Positions 27,850-37,159 of a stretch of DNA of 64,000 nucleotides are shown here, one piece after another. Each line of letters begins with the position of its first letter. Position 1 is the first letter of the stretch. Position numbers and translations under genes: made by a program. The notes below the pieces were generated by a model. The model did not search any database and was not told the origin of the DNA. It saw only the letters and a list, made by a program, of their open reading frames with translations. Origin of the DNA: Marinomonas ostreistagni (GTDB taxonomy: Bacteria > Pseudomonadota > Gammaproteobacteria > Pseudomonadales > Marinomonadaceae). The stretch covers positions 124,001 to 188,000 of the forward strand of contig NZ_JAEMUH010000005.1 of NCBI RefSeq assembly GCF_016461785.1, read 5' to 3'.

Positions 27850-28699
27850 TCTTAGGGGTTAAGGCTTCTTGCTGAAATGCTGTACTGATGATGGCAGCTA
27901 AATGCGCGCCAAAGGCTGGATGAGGAACAGGTGCCACTGACAAAACAATATCCACTGCAGGTAAGGGCGGCAATGTATGATCTTGGAGAATCGTCAAGCC
28001 TGAAGACGCACTTGAGACCGCCATGGCACTGACCCCAATGCCGCGCTTAAGTATACTCTTGATCGCGGTTGCACTGGAGGAGCTGGCCATTAGGGTGTAA
28101 GCGCGCGCTTGTTTCTCCATGCCGTCGATAGCGGCACTGTGAAATTTACAATCGGGTTCATACAACACCAGTGGCAGTGGTGTCACCTTCATATCTTGGC
28201 CTCCATGTACCCAGACGCCTTTGTCATGCTTTAACAAATAGCCTTCTTCGGCATCGGGAGCGCGCGTTAAAATGGCAACGTCTACTTTGCCTTGGTCCAT
28301 CAGTAAACGTAGCTGAGTGCTACAGTCACAGACAATCTTCAAGGTTTGATGTGGCAGTTTCTGGCGAATCAAAGCGATCACATCAGGTAGTACGGATTCC
28401 GCATAATCATCAGGACAACCAATGATCAAAGGGCGATGCTGCACAGAGTGTTTGAAGTGGCTAATGGCTTCATCGTGCAGCGATAAGATTCGCCGTGCAT
28501 AACTCACCAGTTCTTGGCCCCGCTCTGTAAGAGCAACGTTGCGGCCACTTTTAGAAAATAACGCTTGGCCAGTTTCCTCTTCGAGCTTCTTCATCTGCAT
28601 ACTGATCGCACTTTGCGAACGATAGGTTTGCATGGCGGCTCGTGTGAAACTGCCAGTATCGACAAAGGCGACAAAACTGCGTAATGCATCAATATCCAT
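27821..28699 (-). CDS. LysR-family transcriptional regulator
   Basis: LysR regulator of 292 aa. The helix-turn-helix is LRSFVAFVDTGSFTRAAMQT with SAISMQMKKLEEETG; the effector domain begins near residue 85. I chose ATG 28699 (MDIDALRSF), which has a weak GGA upstream; ATG 28714 would add five residues. Divergent from the glutathione-transferase gene with a 23-bp imperfect palindrome between, so it probably regulates that gene. Its 3' end overlaps the convergent LysR gene. Confidence 0.9.
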   Translation of the reverse strand: MDIDALRSFVAFVDTGSFTRAAMQTYRSQSAISMQMKKLEEETGQALFSKSGRNVALTERGQELVSYARRILSLHDEAISHFKHSVQHRPLIIGCPDDYAESVLPDVIALIRQKLPHQTLKIVCDCSTQLRLLMDQGKVDVAILTRAPDAEEGYLLKHDKGVWVHGGQDMKVTPLPLVLYEPDCKFHSAAIDGMEKQARAYTLMASSSSATAIKSILKRGIGVSAMAVSSASSGLTILQDHTLPPLPAVDIVLSVAPVPHPAFGAHLAAIISTAFQQEALTPKTTEMVLAPL

Positions 28700-28741
28700 G
28701 GGTTGTCCATTCATTAGAAAAACGAAAGTAATTCATTAAAA

Positions 28742-28764
28742 CTATTCGTTAGTCAAATGAATAG
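28742..28764. promoter_or_regulatory. LysR-type operator candidate upstream of the GST gene
   Basis: CTATTC (28742-28747) and GAATAG (28759-28764) form an inverted repeat with an 11-nt spacer and partly symmetric inner bases, in the divergent LysR-GST promoter region. This is the usual geometry of a LysR recognition site. Confidence 0.4.
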
Positions 28765-28815
28765 CAAGGGCTCACAATCAAATCTCTTCTCATCATTTGC
28801 TAAGGAATTGCCCAC

Positions 28816-29469
28816 ATGAAACTGATCATTGCCAACAAAAATTATTCGTCATGGTCCCTACGCGGTTGGCTGGCGCTGAAAGCGTTCGACGTCCCATTTG
28901 AGGAAATCAAGCTATCGCTTTTCACAGAAGACTTTTACAACACCTTATCTTTGTATAGTCCTGTGCAGAAGGTGCCAGTGTTGGTAGATGGCGACTTAAG
29001 TGTGTGGGATTCCTTGGCGATTGCTGAGTACGTCAATGAGACCTATTTATCTGGAAAAGGCTGGCCTGCTGAGGTAAAAAAGCGCGCCTTAGCGCGTTCA
29101 GTGGTGGCTGAAATGCACAGTGGTTACAGTGCCTTACGCAATGAAATGCCGATGAATTGTCGTGCGAAACGCAAGATCGAACTGTCCCAAAGAGCACAAC
29201 AAGATCTCGAAAACATCTGCCACCTTTGGGAAAGCCTGAGATCGCAGCATCAAGACCAAGGTCCCTATTTGTTCGGCGAGTTCAGCTTGGCTGACGCGTT
29301 TTTTGCGCCGGTTGCCTTCCGCTTTGTGACCTACGGCATTGAGTTAGAAGGCGTCGCTAAAGACTATCATCAAGCGATGCTTAACCACCCTGCGATGCAA
29401 GAGTGGTTAGCGGATGCTTTGACTGAAACCGATATCGTCGAAGAAGACGAAGCGGGTGAGCCGGTTTAA
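28816..29469 (+). CDS. Glutathione S-transferase family protein
   Basis: Cytosolic GST-like protein of 217 aa. The thioredoxin-like N-terminal domain (residues 1-78) begins IIANKNYSSWSLRGWLALKA, with the SSWS serine in the usual glutathione-activating region, then KVPVLVDGDLSVWDSLAIAEY, the cis-proline and glutathione-binding segment. The all-helical C-terminal domain follows. AAGGA lies 9 nt before the ATG. Probably a detoxification enzyme under the divergent LysR regulator; electrophile substrate unknown. Confidence 0.9.
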   Translation: MKLIIANKNYSSWSLRGWLALKAFDVPFEEIKLSLFTEDFYNTLSLYSPVQKVPVLVDGDLSVWDSLAIAEYVNETYLSGKGWPAEVKKRALARSVVAEMHSGYSALRNEMPMNCRAKRKIELSQRAQQDLENICHLWESLRSQHQDQGPYLFGEFSLADAFFAPVAFRFVTYGIELEGVAKDYHQAMLNHPAMQEWLADALTETDIVEEDEAGEPV

Positions 29470-29490
29470 CTAGCGCTACACCTTCAGTCA

Positions 29491-29520
29491 GCCTCATAAA
29501 CAGGTGCTTATGAGGCTTTT
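29491..29520 (+). terminator. Terminator after the GST gene
   Basis: Perfect 9-bp stem GCCTCATAA/TTATGAGGC (29491-29499, 29508-29516) followed by TTTT. It sits 10 nt from the convergent end of the aryl-polyene operon. Confidence 0.85.
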
Positions 29521-29530
29521 AGGGTTACTC

Positions 29531-30754
29531 CTAGTAACGTTTAATGATCAACGAGGTGTTGATTCCGCCGAAGGCAAAATTATTACTCATAATGTAATCG
29601 GTCTCGATTGAACGACCTTCGTGCATAATGTAGTCCAGTTTGCCACAAGCTTCATCGACATGATCAAGGTTAACGGTTGGACAAAACCAATTGTTGCGCA
29701 TCATCTCAATGGACCACCACGCTTCTAATGCACCACAAGCACCTAAGGTATGACCGGTATAGCTTTTCATGGAGCTGATCGGAGTGTTTGAGCCCATAAC
29801 CGCCTCAGTAGCATTTGTTTCTGCGATATCACCACGATCTGTCGCTGTGCCATGAGCGTTGATATAGCCAATTTGAGATTTGTCTAGTTGAGCATCGGCT
29901 AGTGCCATTCGAATGGCTTCTGCCATGGTATCCGCATTGGGTTGGGTTACATGGCTGCCATCAGAGTTGGTGCCAAAGCCGACAATCTCTGCGTAGATTT
30001 TTGCTCCACGTGCTTTAGCGTGTTCGTATTCTTCAAGTATTAAAGTACCACTGCCTTCTCCAATGACTAGGCCGTCGCGATCACGGTCAAATGGGCGTGG
30101 CGTGAGCTCAGGTGTGTCATTCTTTGTGCTGGTTGCATAAAGTGTGTCAAATACAGCAGCTTCAGTAGCACAAAGCCCTTCACTACCACCAGCAACCATA
30201 GCGGTTTGCATGCCGTATTTGATGGCTTCGTAGGCGAGTCCTATCCCTTGACTGCCGGAAGTGCAGGCGCTTGATGTGGTTAATACTCGGCCTTTTAGAC
30301 CAAAGTAAACACCGATATTAACCGGTGCAGTATGTGCCATCATTTTAATGTATGAATTAGCATTCAGACCGTCCGCTGAGTTATTGGTCAGCATGTTGCC
30401 AAAGTCAATAAATGAACGGGTATCACCTGCAGAGGAACCAAATGCAACCCCCATTTGGCCGCTGGAGAGTAATTTTGAGTCAAGCAGGCCTGCGTCTTGT
30501 AATGCAAGCTCTGTACTGTAAACCGCCATTTGTGCCACTCGTCCCATGCTACGTAAGTGCTTGCGGGTGTAATGCTTTGGCATAGAGAAATCCATAACAG
30601 GACCCGCAAGGCGAGTATTAAGACCGTCGTATTTCTCCCAGTCTTGCATGCGCACGATGCCTGTTTTTTGGGTTCTTAGGTTTCTCTCTACGGTAGGCCA
30701 GTCATTGCCGATTGGGGAAAGGCCTGCCATTCCTGTTACAACCACTCGTTTCAT
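29531..30754 (-). CDS. apeR: Aryl polyene beta-ketoacyl-ACP synthase (ApeR-type)
   Basis: FabF-like ketosynthase of 407 aa with the complete triad C164 (SSACTSGSQG), H301 (NAHGTATD) and H335 (GHTLGACGA). It would condense malonyl-ACP with the growing polyene chain. In the characterised Xenorhabdus system the last ketosynthase, ApeR, acts as a homodimer beside the ApeO:ApeC pair; assignment here is by order and completeness of the active site. It is the last gene of the minus-strand operon, and its ATG overlaps the apeQ stop (TAATGA). Confidence 0.9.
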   Translation of the reverse strand: MKRVVVTGMAGLSPIGNDWPTVERNLRTQKTGIVRMQDWEKYDGLNTRLAGPVMDFSMPKHYTRKHLRSMGRVAQMAVYSTELALQDAGLLDSKLLSSGQMGVAFGSSAGDTRSFIDFGNMLTNNSADGLNANSYIKMMAHTAPVNIGVYFGLKGRVLTTSSACTSGSQGIGLAYEAIKYGMQTAMVAGGSEGLCATEAAVFDTLYATSTKNDTPELTPRPFDRDRDGLVIGEGSGTLILEEYEHAKARGAKIYAEIVGFGTNSDGSHVTQPNADTMAEAIRMALADAQLDKSQIGYINAHGTATDRGDIAETNATEAVMGSNTPISSMKSYTGHTLGACGALEAWWSIEMMRNNWFCPTVNLDHVDEACGKLDYIMHEGRSIETDYIMSNNFAFGGINTSLIIKRY

Positions 30755-31479
30755 TAGAACATACCGCCGTTTACAGAGATGACTTGGCGTGTGATGTAGG
30801 CCGCATCTTCAGACATTAAAAAACTCACTGTTCCTGCAACTTCATCAGTGGAGCCAGCACGTTGCATAGGAATCATTTTTAGCGCTTCTTCAACCATTAG
30901 ATCATTGGTCATATCGGTTTCGATAAAGCCTGGTGCAACACAATTTACTGTGATCTTACGCTTTGCAAGCTCTACTGCTAAAGCTTTAGTTGCACCGATA
31001 ATACCCGCCTTAGCAGCACTGTAATTGACTTGTCCACGGTTACCCATTTCACCTGACACAGAAGATAGGGTCACAATACGTCCAGGTTGACGGCGACGAA
31101 TCATAGGCATCGAGACGGGATGTAGAACATTATAAAACCCATCAAGGTTGGTACGTAATACTTCGTCCCATTCATGACCTGGAATAGCTGGGAATGCATT
31201 GTCACGAGCGATTCCAGCATTGCACACAACACCGTAATAAGCACCGTGCTCTTCCATGTCTTGCTCAAGGGTTTGGCAAGCGAGCTCACGGTCACTGATA
31301 TCGAATTGAAGAATACGAGCGTTTTTCCCCATGGCTTTGATTTCTTTAGCCACTTGTTCCGCTTCCGTCAAATTACTTCGACAATGCAACACAATATCGT
31401 AGCCATCTTTTGCTAGTCGTAGAGCGATAGCTTTACCGATGCCTCGACTCGATCCCGTCACTAAAACTGTATTACTCAC
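30754..31479 (-). CDS. apeQ: Aryl polyene 3-ketoacyl-ACP reductase (ApeQ)
   Basis: FabG-type short-chain dehydrogenase of 241 aa. It has the NADP(H) motif TGSSRGIGKA (8-17), NAG at 87-89 and the catalytic set S140, Y153, K157 (NYSAAKAG). It reduces the beta-keto intermediate in each polyene extension round; the following dehydration leaves the conjugated double bond. It sits 1 nt after the apeP stop and overlaps apeR, so translation is coupled. Confidence 0.92.
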   Translation of the reverse strand: MSNTVLVTGSSRGIGKAIALRLAKDGYDIVLHCRSNLTEAEQVAKEIKAMGKNARILQFDISDRELACQTLEQDMEEHGAYYGVVCNAGIARDNAFPAIPGHEWDEVLRTNLDGFYNVLHPVSMPMIRRRQPGRIVTLSSVSGEMGNRGQVNYSAAKAGIIGATKALAVELAKRKITVNCVAPGFIETDMTNDLMVEEALKMIPMQRAGSTDEVAGTVSFLMSEDAAYITRQVISVNGGMF

Positions 31480-31480
31480 G

Positions 31481-31924
31481 TTATGCTTCCTTTAAAAACT
31501 CTTCGGCGTTGTCTGGTTGAAAGACGTTTAGTCGAGCGCTTGCGTTAATTCCTTCGGCATACAGCTCTCCATCAAAGGCGCTTAAGCCATTGTCAGCTTG
31601 CATGTTGCGCGTGACTTTAAGTGTTAACGTTGTACCAAGTGGGAAATACTCGCAATTACAGCTGTATTTACGTGTACCAAGTAAAAAACCAATTTTGGGT
31701 ACTCCATCTTGGGTTCGTTCTTGATAGCCCGCGTAAGCGCCTATTGCCTGAGCGAGGTATTCTAAACCGACCCAAGCTGGGACGCCATTCTGCTCAGCGA
31801 AAGTAGCGCCTTCGTGTATATCGACTTCTGCGAACAGACTATCGCCTTCTACTACGGTAACGCGACTGAGTAAACTCATGCGACCTGAATGAGGTACTAA
31901 CTCTTCAACGCTGTATTTCTGCAT
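31481..31924 (-). CDS. apeP: Aryl polyene hotdog-fold dehydratase subunit (ApeP)
   Basis: Small hotdog-fold protein of 147 aa, of the FabA/FabZ-like 3-hydroxy-fatty-acid dehydratase family found in APE clusters. The N-terminus LVPHSGRMSLLSRV and the central helix WVGLEYLAQAIGAYAGYQ are characteristic. ApeP forms a dehydratase with ApeI in the studied system; here ApeI is fused to ApeH (39836-41512). The ATG overlaps the apeO stop (TAATG). Confidence 0.87.
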   Translation of the reverse strand: MQKYSVEELVPHSGRMSLLSRVTVVEGDSLFAEVDIHEGATFAEQNGVPAWVGLEYLAQAIGAYAGYQERTQDGVPKIGFLLGTRKYSCNCEYFPLGTTLTLKVTRNMQADNGLSAFDGELYAEGINASARLNVFQPDNAEEFLKEA

Positions 31925-33090
31925 TAGGAAATCCGTTCTAAAACAAGGGAAATATTATTGCCGCCAAACGCAAATGAGTTACTGAGTGCGTATTGCATGA
32001 TGCACTCCGAAGCGGCATTTACAAAATTGAGAGTGGGCAGCTCTGGATCAGGGATGCCATCCCAAATGTGTATTGGCTGAAAATTATGCCTCAGTGATAG
32101 AGCGCATATCGCCGCCTCTAATGCACCTGCAGCACCCAATGTATGCCCCGTAAAGGGTTTAGTTGAGCTGCAAAGTGTGCTCGATGGAAACAACGTATTG
32201 ACTGCAACAGACTCCATCTGATCATTAAGCGGTGTAGCAGTTCCATGTAAGTTAATGTAGTTAACAGCTTCTGCTGCGATGCCCGCATCAGCTAAGGCAT
32301 AAGACATACTACGGATGGCTCCTTGCCCGGATGGATCTGGTGCAGAAATATGGTGTGCATCGGAGCTTTCACCAACGCCTGATAAAGCAATGTCACTTGC
32401 TTCAGCTGTCACAAGAAATAGAGCTCCACCTTCGCCAATATTAATACCGTCTCTATTAGCACTAAAGGGGTTGCAGGCCCTCGCACTTACCGCTTCTAGT
32501 GATGAAAACCCCTGCACGGTTAAGCGGCATATAGTGTCAACGCCACCGGCGATCACTGCATCGCATACGCCTGATCGTATAAGTCGGCGAGCCGATGCGA
32601 GCGCTTTTGCTCCAGAAGAGCAAGCAGTGGAAATACCATATGACGGCCCTGATAATCCGAAGGCTTGTGCTAGAAAATCTGCTGGCGCTCCCATCTCTTG
32701 GAGGCGATAGTGATAATCTTCAGGTAGCGAGCCTGTTTCAGCTAGGGTGCGCATGTGCACTTCGCTTTCAGCAATGCCTGAGGTGGATGTGCCAATTACA
32801 ACGCCAATACGGTCCGGACCATACTGGAGGATGGCTGCCTCAATCTCAGATTGAATCTGCTGGGCAATGTGCCAAGTGACTTGGTTATTTCGACTGCGCC
32901 ATTTGCTATCTAGCAGGGGCAAGTCAGGAAGAGATTGTTGAATCAAACCAAGTGGAAGTGGCTCGCCATTATGATAGGCGTTGCTTAGGGTAAGTTCAGT
33001 TTGTCCAATACGCAAATTATTGAAAGTAGCTTCTGGCCCATCCCCTAGAGCGCTCAGCATACCCATAGCGTTAAGATAGCATTGTTCCAT
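31924..33090 (-). CDS. apeO: Aryl polyene ketosynthase (ApeO)
   Basis: KAS-II-like ketosynthase of 388 aa with C157 (STACSSGA), H282 (LHGTATPLND) and H316 (GHTLGAAGA), so it is catalytically complete. By gene order it is ApeO, which pairs with the chain-length factor ApeC (43348-44073) to extend the aryl polyene. The ATG overlaps the preceding lipoprotein stop as TAATG, and its own stop overlaps apeP the same way, so stoichiometry is probably held by translational coupling. Confidence 0.9.
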   Translation of the reverse strand: MEQCYLNAMGMLSALGDGPEATFNNLRIGQTELTLSNAYHNGEPLPLGLIQQSLPDLPLLDSKWRSRNNQVTWHIAQQIQSEIEAAILQYGPDRIGVVIGTSTSGIAESEVHMRTLAETGSLPEDYHYRLQEMGAPADFLAQAFGLSGPSYGISTACSSGAKALASARRLIRSGVCDAVIAGGVDTICRLTVQGFSSLEAVSARACNPFSANRDGINIGEGGALFLVTAEASDIALSGVGESSDAHHISAPDPSGQGAIRSMSYALADAGIAAEAVNYINLHGTATPLNDQMESVAVNTLFPSSTLCSSTKPFTGHTLGAAGALEAAICALSLRHNFQPIHIWDGIPDPELPTLNFVNAASECIMQYALSNSFAFGGNNISLVLERIS

Positions 33091-33632
33091 TAACGTAATG
33101 GCTCCGTTTCAAAAGTGTTGATGGTGACTTGATAATGTCCCATTTTGTGTTCAATGTTGGTGTTACTTTTGGACCTTTTTACCACTAGGTAGGGTTGCTC
33201 ATAATAATATGCGACGCGTTCGTTTTTTTTAAATTCTAGTTTCCAGCCATTTTCCTTAAGATAGTTTTTTTGCAATGATGCTTTAGGCCAAAGAGCAAAT
33301 TGCATCATGCTGAATATTTCTTTTTCAGGTAATGGCTGTCCAGACAAATTTTGACTTTGCCAAAGTTGCCCGTCATAAGATTGGTTCAAGAATGGTTGTC
33401 CTGCTAGGGTCAATGCAACCATACTCGTTTGCGTGTGAGTGAGTCGAAGTATCGCAATAAAGCTGTCGCTCTGTTTGGCACTCGTTAGAGTCAGATGTTG
33501 CTTCAAAATCTGAGGCAGAAGTTCAGACGACGGCGCGAGAAGGACAGGTGCAGGTGTTTGACGTTGATGCCCAGGAAAAAAACTACAGGCGCTAAGCATC
33601 AAACATAAAACAGCGAGGTGAAATAATTTCAT
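33090..33632 (-). CDS. Outer-membrane lipoprotein of the aryl polyene cluster (DUF3261-like)
   Basis: Predicted lipoprotein of 180 aa: MKLFHLAVLCLMLSAC gives a lipobox with the lipidated cysteine at residue 16. The rest is a beta-rich, LolB-like domain ending in a basic strand. APE clusters often carry such a DUF3261 protein, thought to help place the polyene lipid in the outer membrane. The start at 33632 overlaps the FAD-gene stop (TAATG); ATG 33644 would add four residues. Confidence 0.8.
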   Translation of the reverse strand: MKLFHLAVLCLMLSACSFFPGHQRQTPAPVLLAPSSELLPQILKQHLTLTSAKQSDSFIAILRLTHTQTSMVALTLAGQPFLNQSYDGQLWQSQNLSGQPLPEKEIFSMMQFALWPKASLQKNYLKENGWKLEFKKNERVAYYYEQPYLVVKRSKSNTNIEHKMGHYQVTINTFETEPLR

Positions 33633-34870
33633 TACTTTTGGCATAACTGAGCCAACACATGAAGACGCTTTGGAGTGTTTACATATGGATTGTTTGTATC
33701 CCATGCATAACCCGCCAAAACAGAACTGATCATTTCTTTTATTGCTGGATTCTTTTGTTCGGTAAAGATGACTGTCTGTAAGCTGCCATCATACCAGCCT
33801 TCTACGAAGGTGCGGAAGGTGTTGATTCCCAACTTCAGTGGCTGTTCGTACTCGCTTAGCCAATCTACTTGTTCACCATGTAATTGTTTGTCTAAGACTG
33901 CAGAGGCGAGCGAAGCTGATTTCAGCGCAATGGTCACGCCAGACGAGAACACTGGATCTAAGAACTCTCCCGCATTACCTAACAGAGCGAAATGCTTACC
34001 GGACATTTGAGTAACATCAGACGAGTAGCCCGCCAATTTCCCAACCGCTGTATCAAATTGAGCTTCCGTTAAGCTTTCGCACATTTTGCCCGTCTGGGTG
34101 ATAAAGTGCTTTAGTATCAGCTCATCTTCCTGATCTTGGTGTTGTTCATAAACGGATCGAGGTAGTACAACGCCAACAGATGATCGACCATTACTAAAAG
34201 GAATTAACCAATACCAAATTTCACTGTTTTCAGGGTGAACTGAAATCAATATTTTATTTCGATCAAAGTCTTTTAAACCAATGCGGTCTTCAACATGGGT
34301 AAACAAAGAGACCCTTGTTGATAAAGTGGACTCTTTCTCTAAATTTAGTAGTTTTGGCAATACACGACCAAAGCCACTGGCGTCGAGAACAAATTTAGCA
34401 GAGACGTCGTATTCATTGTTTTGATCGTCGCATACATGGAGTTGTACGGTGTTATTTTCCAACTCCGTATAGGATTCAACGGCATGCCCATAGCGAATTT
34501 CAGTACCTTCTTTTACTGCACAGTCTGCAAGGATTTTATCAAACTGCGCTCGCTGTACTTGATACGTGGTACCCCAACCAGGCGAAAATTTCTCGCGAAA
34601 GTCAAAGAAGTCATATTGCTCTTTATTCGCAAACGCAGCGCCGTTTTTAAATTGGAATCCGGCTTCAATAACGGCCTGCAGCATACCTGCTTGCTGTAAA
34701 AACTCCATACTTTGCGGTAGTAGACTTTCACCAATTGAAAAGCGTGGAAAATATTGTTTTTCCAGTACTAAAACATTGTGACCGCTGCGCGTAAGATTGG
34801 CTGCTGCGACGGCCCCCGAGGGACCAGCGCCAATAATCACCACATCAAAACTTCCGTTTGCGCTATGCAT
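33632..34870 (-). CDS. FAD-dependent oxidoreductase, tryptophan-halogenase-like
   Basis: Flavoprotein of 412 aa. The N-terminal dinucleotide motif is VVIIGAGPSGAVAAANLTRSG and RFSIGESLLPQSMEFL follows, a pattern of halogenase/geranylgeranyl-reductase-like enzymes; the second FAD motif is HFALLGNAGEFLDPVFSSG. The halogenase-type WxWxIP motif is not seen, so halogenation is unlikely; it may tailor the aryl head or polyene. The ATG at 34870, with GGAG 9 nt upstream, overlaps the MMPL gene stop by 8 nt. Homologues are usual in APE clusters; exact reaction unknown. Confidence 0.82.
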   Translation of the reverse strand: MHSANGSFDVVIIGAGPSGAVAAANLTRSGHNVLVLEKQYFPRFSIGESLLPQSMEFLQQAGMLQAVIEAGFQFKNGAAFANKEQYDFFDFREKFSPGWGTTYQVQRAQFDKILADCAVKEGTEIRYGHAVESYTELENNTVQLHVCDDQNNEYDVSAKFVLDASGFGRVLPKLLNLEKESTLSTRVSLFTHVEDRIGLKDFDRNKILISVHPENSEIWYWLIPFSNGRSSVGVVLPRSVYEQHQDQEDELILKHFITQTGKMCESLTEAQFDTAVGKLAGYSSDVTQMSGKHFALLGNAGEFLDPVFSSGVTIALKSASLASAVLDKQLHGEQVDWLSEYEQPLKLGINTFRTFVEGWYDGSLQTVIFTEQKNPAIKEMISSVLAGYAWDTNNPYVNTPKRLHVLAQLCQK

Positions 34871-37157
34871 TTCGACTTTCTCCATAAGAAATGGGCTGAA
34901 TAAAAGGAGTTAACAGCCACACAAAAAGTAACCCAGGTAGTACGATAACACCGAAGTGATACAGCACTGGTGTTTCACTCAAGACCAGCAAACCAAATGC
35001 CAGTAAGCTGGTTATTGTCGATAGTGAAACGGCGACCCAAGTATGTGCCGCACCATGGGATTCTTTAATAAAAATGCCCATGTCTAGGCCGATCCCAAAC
35101 ACCAGCATCAGTGCGACGATGTTAAATAAGTTGTAGCCGCCATTAAGTAATGTGGCGATGGCAAATGCCATGATAGAGGCGCTTAACGGGGGCAAAATAA
35201 TTTGCCAGAGCTGCTTACGATAGCGCAGCAATAATACGCTTGAGACAACGAGATAAGCGATCACAAGACACATAGTGAGCTGTGTCCGATAACGTGCAAG
35301 GGTATCGCTAATATCTGCTATAGGGTCAATATACTCGACTAAGTTTGTATGCGAGGCAAGCTCTTGTAGTTGGCTCTTGGCGGCTTGGCTGAACTTGCCT
35401 TGGATACGTATAACGCTGGAAATATGACCGTCTTTATGTCGAATCAATTGGCTACTTAACATGTGCCCTAATGGGGAGGTTTGCCATTCAGAGAGGGTCA
35501 AGATTGTGTGATTCTGATTAAAGGACTGCTGCGCTTCCTGTTTGATGAGGGCCGATGCACCAATTTTATTCATAAATGGGGCTAACTGAGTTCGATACAA
35601 TTCGCTAACTAACGTGATGTTACGGTGCTGTTGTGCTTGAGAGGGCAATGATTGACTGATACTGAGGTAATTACCGAGATCACCTTCAAAGCGCAGACGA
35701 TCCAAAGTTAAGCGAACCTGCTCCTCTTTTTGTAGTAGCGCTTCAATCCCCGTCGCCGTGATTAATAGGAAGGTGCTCTGGTAGCCATTCCCCATTGCTT
35801 GTTGAACAGTTCGGTCTTCATTAAGTAACTGAATAGGAGAAGTCTGAAGCGTATCTAAGTCATCTTTCGCGGAAGAGCAGTAAATAAATACGCTGCCAAT
35901 AACTGAAAGGGTGGTAGCAGCGAAGACTGCTTGCAGATGTCGCTTTGAAGAGTAAACAGGCGTAAGGTGCTGGCACATATCAATAATTGATGGATGTAAC
36001 CGCATGTTAGACAGATTGGAGACCAGCGGCAGCCAGAATAGAACGGTTAACCATGAGGCAACGAGACCTATGCTAGCAAACAAGGCAATTTGGCGAAGCC
36101 CGGGGAATGGTGTTAAAGCGAGGCCTGCGTAAGCTAATACACTTGAAATTAAGCCTAGCAATAGACTGACAAATAGTGACTTAGTTAAACGGTTCTCTGT
36201 TTGCCCCGATTGGGCACAGACATAATGCATTGAGTAGTCTACAGCGACGCCAACGAGACCTGCGCCAAAGGCAAAAGTGATCAAGTGTACACTAGGAAAT
36301 ATCAGTGTTGTGATTGCCAGAGCGACCATGGCTCCGACACTAATGGGCACTAAGGTATAGAACAGCGGTTTTAGACTACGGAAGGCAGCTAAAATCAGTA
36401 ATATAATGCCAAGAACAGAGCCAACGCCAATGGTCGAAATTTCTTGTTTTGCTTGGTTAGCTCCATAGCTTGCATGAATCACTAGCCCCGACATTTTTAC
36501 GGTTACTTGATTAGCTGAAGCATAGTCTTTCACCTGTTGAAGTAGTGGCGCTAATTGACTTTGTGTGGACAATGAAAATGCATTTTCTGATAAACGATAA
36601 AATAGAACAAAAGCCGGTTGAGGTGTAGATGATAGTCGGAATAAGCCTTGCTGAGTTTTTATGTTGCTACTGAGAACACTGTCTTGCAAAAAGCTGCCAT
36701 AAAGGCCAAAAGGGTCGGCTTTTAAATCAACCGGTGCGCTGGCAACGGGATTAAATAATTGTCCTAGAGCGATATCAGATTGTTGTTGCCATTGACCGTT
36801 TTCAAGTCGTCGCTTCACTTGATCGCTGAGTACGCTAAAACGGAATTTAGGGTTGAGAGACTGCTGCTGTAAATGCTCAGGAGATTGCTCAAGCAGTATA
36901 GGTGAGTCCGCTAAAATAGACTGAATATTAAGGGTTGCTGTACGTGCTTTATCGACTTCAGGGTGCAGAATCATTAACGTCAATAATTGCCCCATGGCAT
37001 CAGACTGAGACTGCATAGCCGCCGCGCTGTAAGGGCTTTGTTCGGACTGAGGTAAGAGTGCCATAATACTCGACTCAAAGCTTGGCCCTTTAAGCCATGC
37101 AATAGAGCAGATTCCCAACACGATGACTAGCCAAATAAATGCTGCAACCTTGCGCAT
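34863..37157 (-). CDS. apeM: MMPL/RND-type lipid exporter (ApeM)
   Basis: Large inner-membrane protein of 764 aa with two six-helix halves separated by periplasmic loops, as in the MMPL family. TM1 is residues 4-24; the first loop spans about 25-230. AFGAGLVGVAVDYSMHYV in the first half and MLVFGIGLDMGIFIKES in the second carry the membrane acidic residues typical of proton-driven RND exporters. It probably extracts the finished polyene lipid from the inner membrane toward the LolA-like carrier encoded just upstream. Confidence 0.9.
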   Translation of the reverse strand: MRKVAAFIWLVIVLGICSIAWLKGPSFESSIMALLPQSEQSPYSAAAMQSQSDAMGQLLTLMILHPEVDKARTATLNIQSILADSPILLEQSPEHLQQQSLNPKFRFSVLSDQVKRRLENGQWQQQSDIALGQLFNPVASAPVDLKADPFGLYGSFLQDSVLSSNIKTQQGLFRLSSTPQPAFVLFYRLSENAFSLSTQSQLAPLLQQVKDYASANQVTVKMSGLVIHASYGANQAKQEISTIGVGSVLGIILLILAAFRSLKPLFYTLVPISVGAMVALAITTLIFPSVHLITFAFGAGLVGVAVDYSMHYVCAQSGQTENRLTKSLFVSLLLGLISSVLAYAGLALTPFPGLRQIALFASIGLVASWLTVLFWLPLVSNLSNMRLHPSIIDMCQHLTPVYSSKRHLQAVFAATTLSVIGSVFIYCSSAKDDLDTLQTSPIQLLNEDRTVQQAMGNGYQSTFLLITATGIEALLQKEEQVRLTLDRLRFEGDLGNYLSISQSLPSQAQQHRNITLVSELYRTQLAPFMNKIGASALIKQEAQQSFNQNHTILTLSEWQTSPLGHMLSSQLIRHKDGHISSVIRIQGKFSQAAKSQLQELASHTNLVEYIDPIADISDTLARYRTQLTMCLVIAYLVVSSVLLLRYRKQLWQIILPPLSASIMAFAIATLLNGGYNLFNIVALMLVFGIGLDMGIFIKESHGAAHTWVAVSLSTITSLLAFGLLVLSETPVLYHFGVIVLPGLLFVWLLTPFIQPISYGESRNA

Positions 37158-37159
37158 GA

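Noticed and set aside
33632..34870. Flavin halogenase function
   Set aside because: The FAD motifs fit the superfamily, but the halogenase tryptophan motif was not found.
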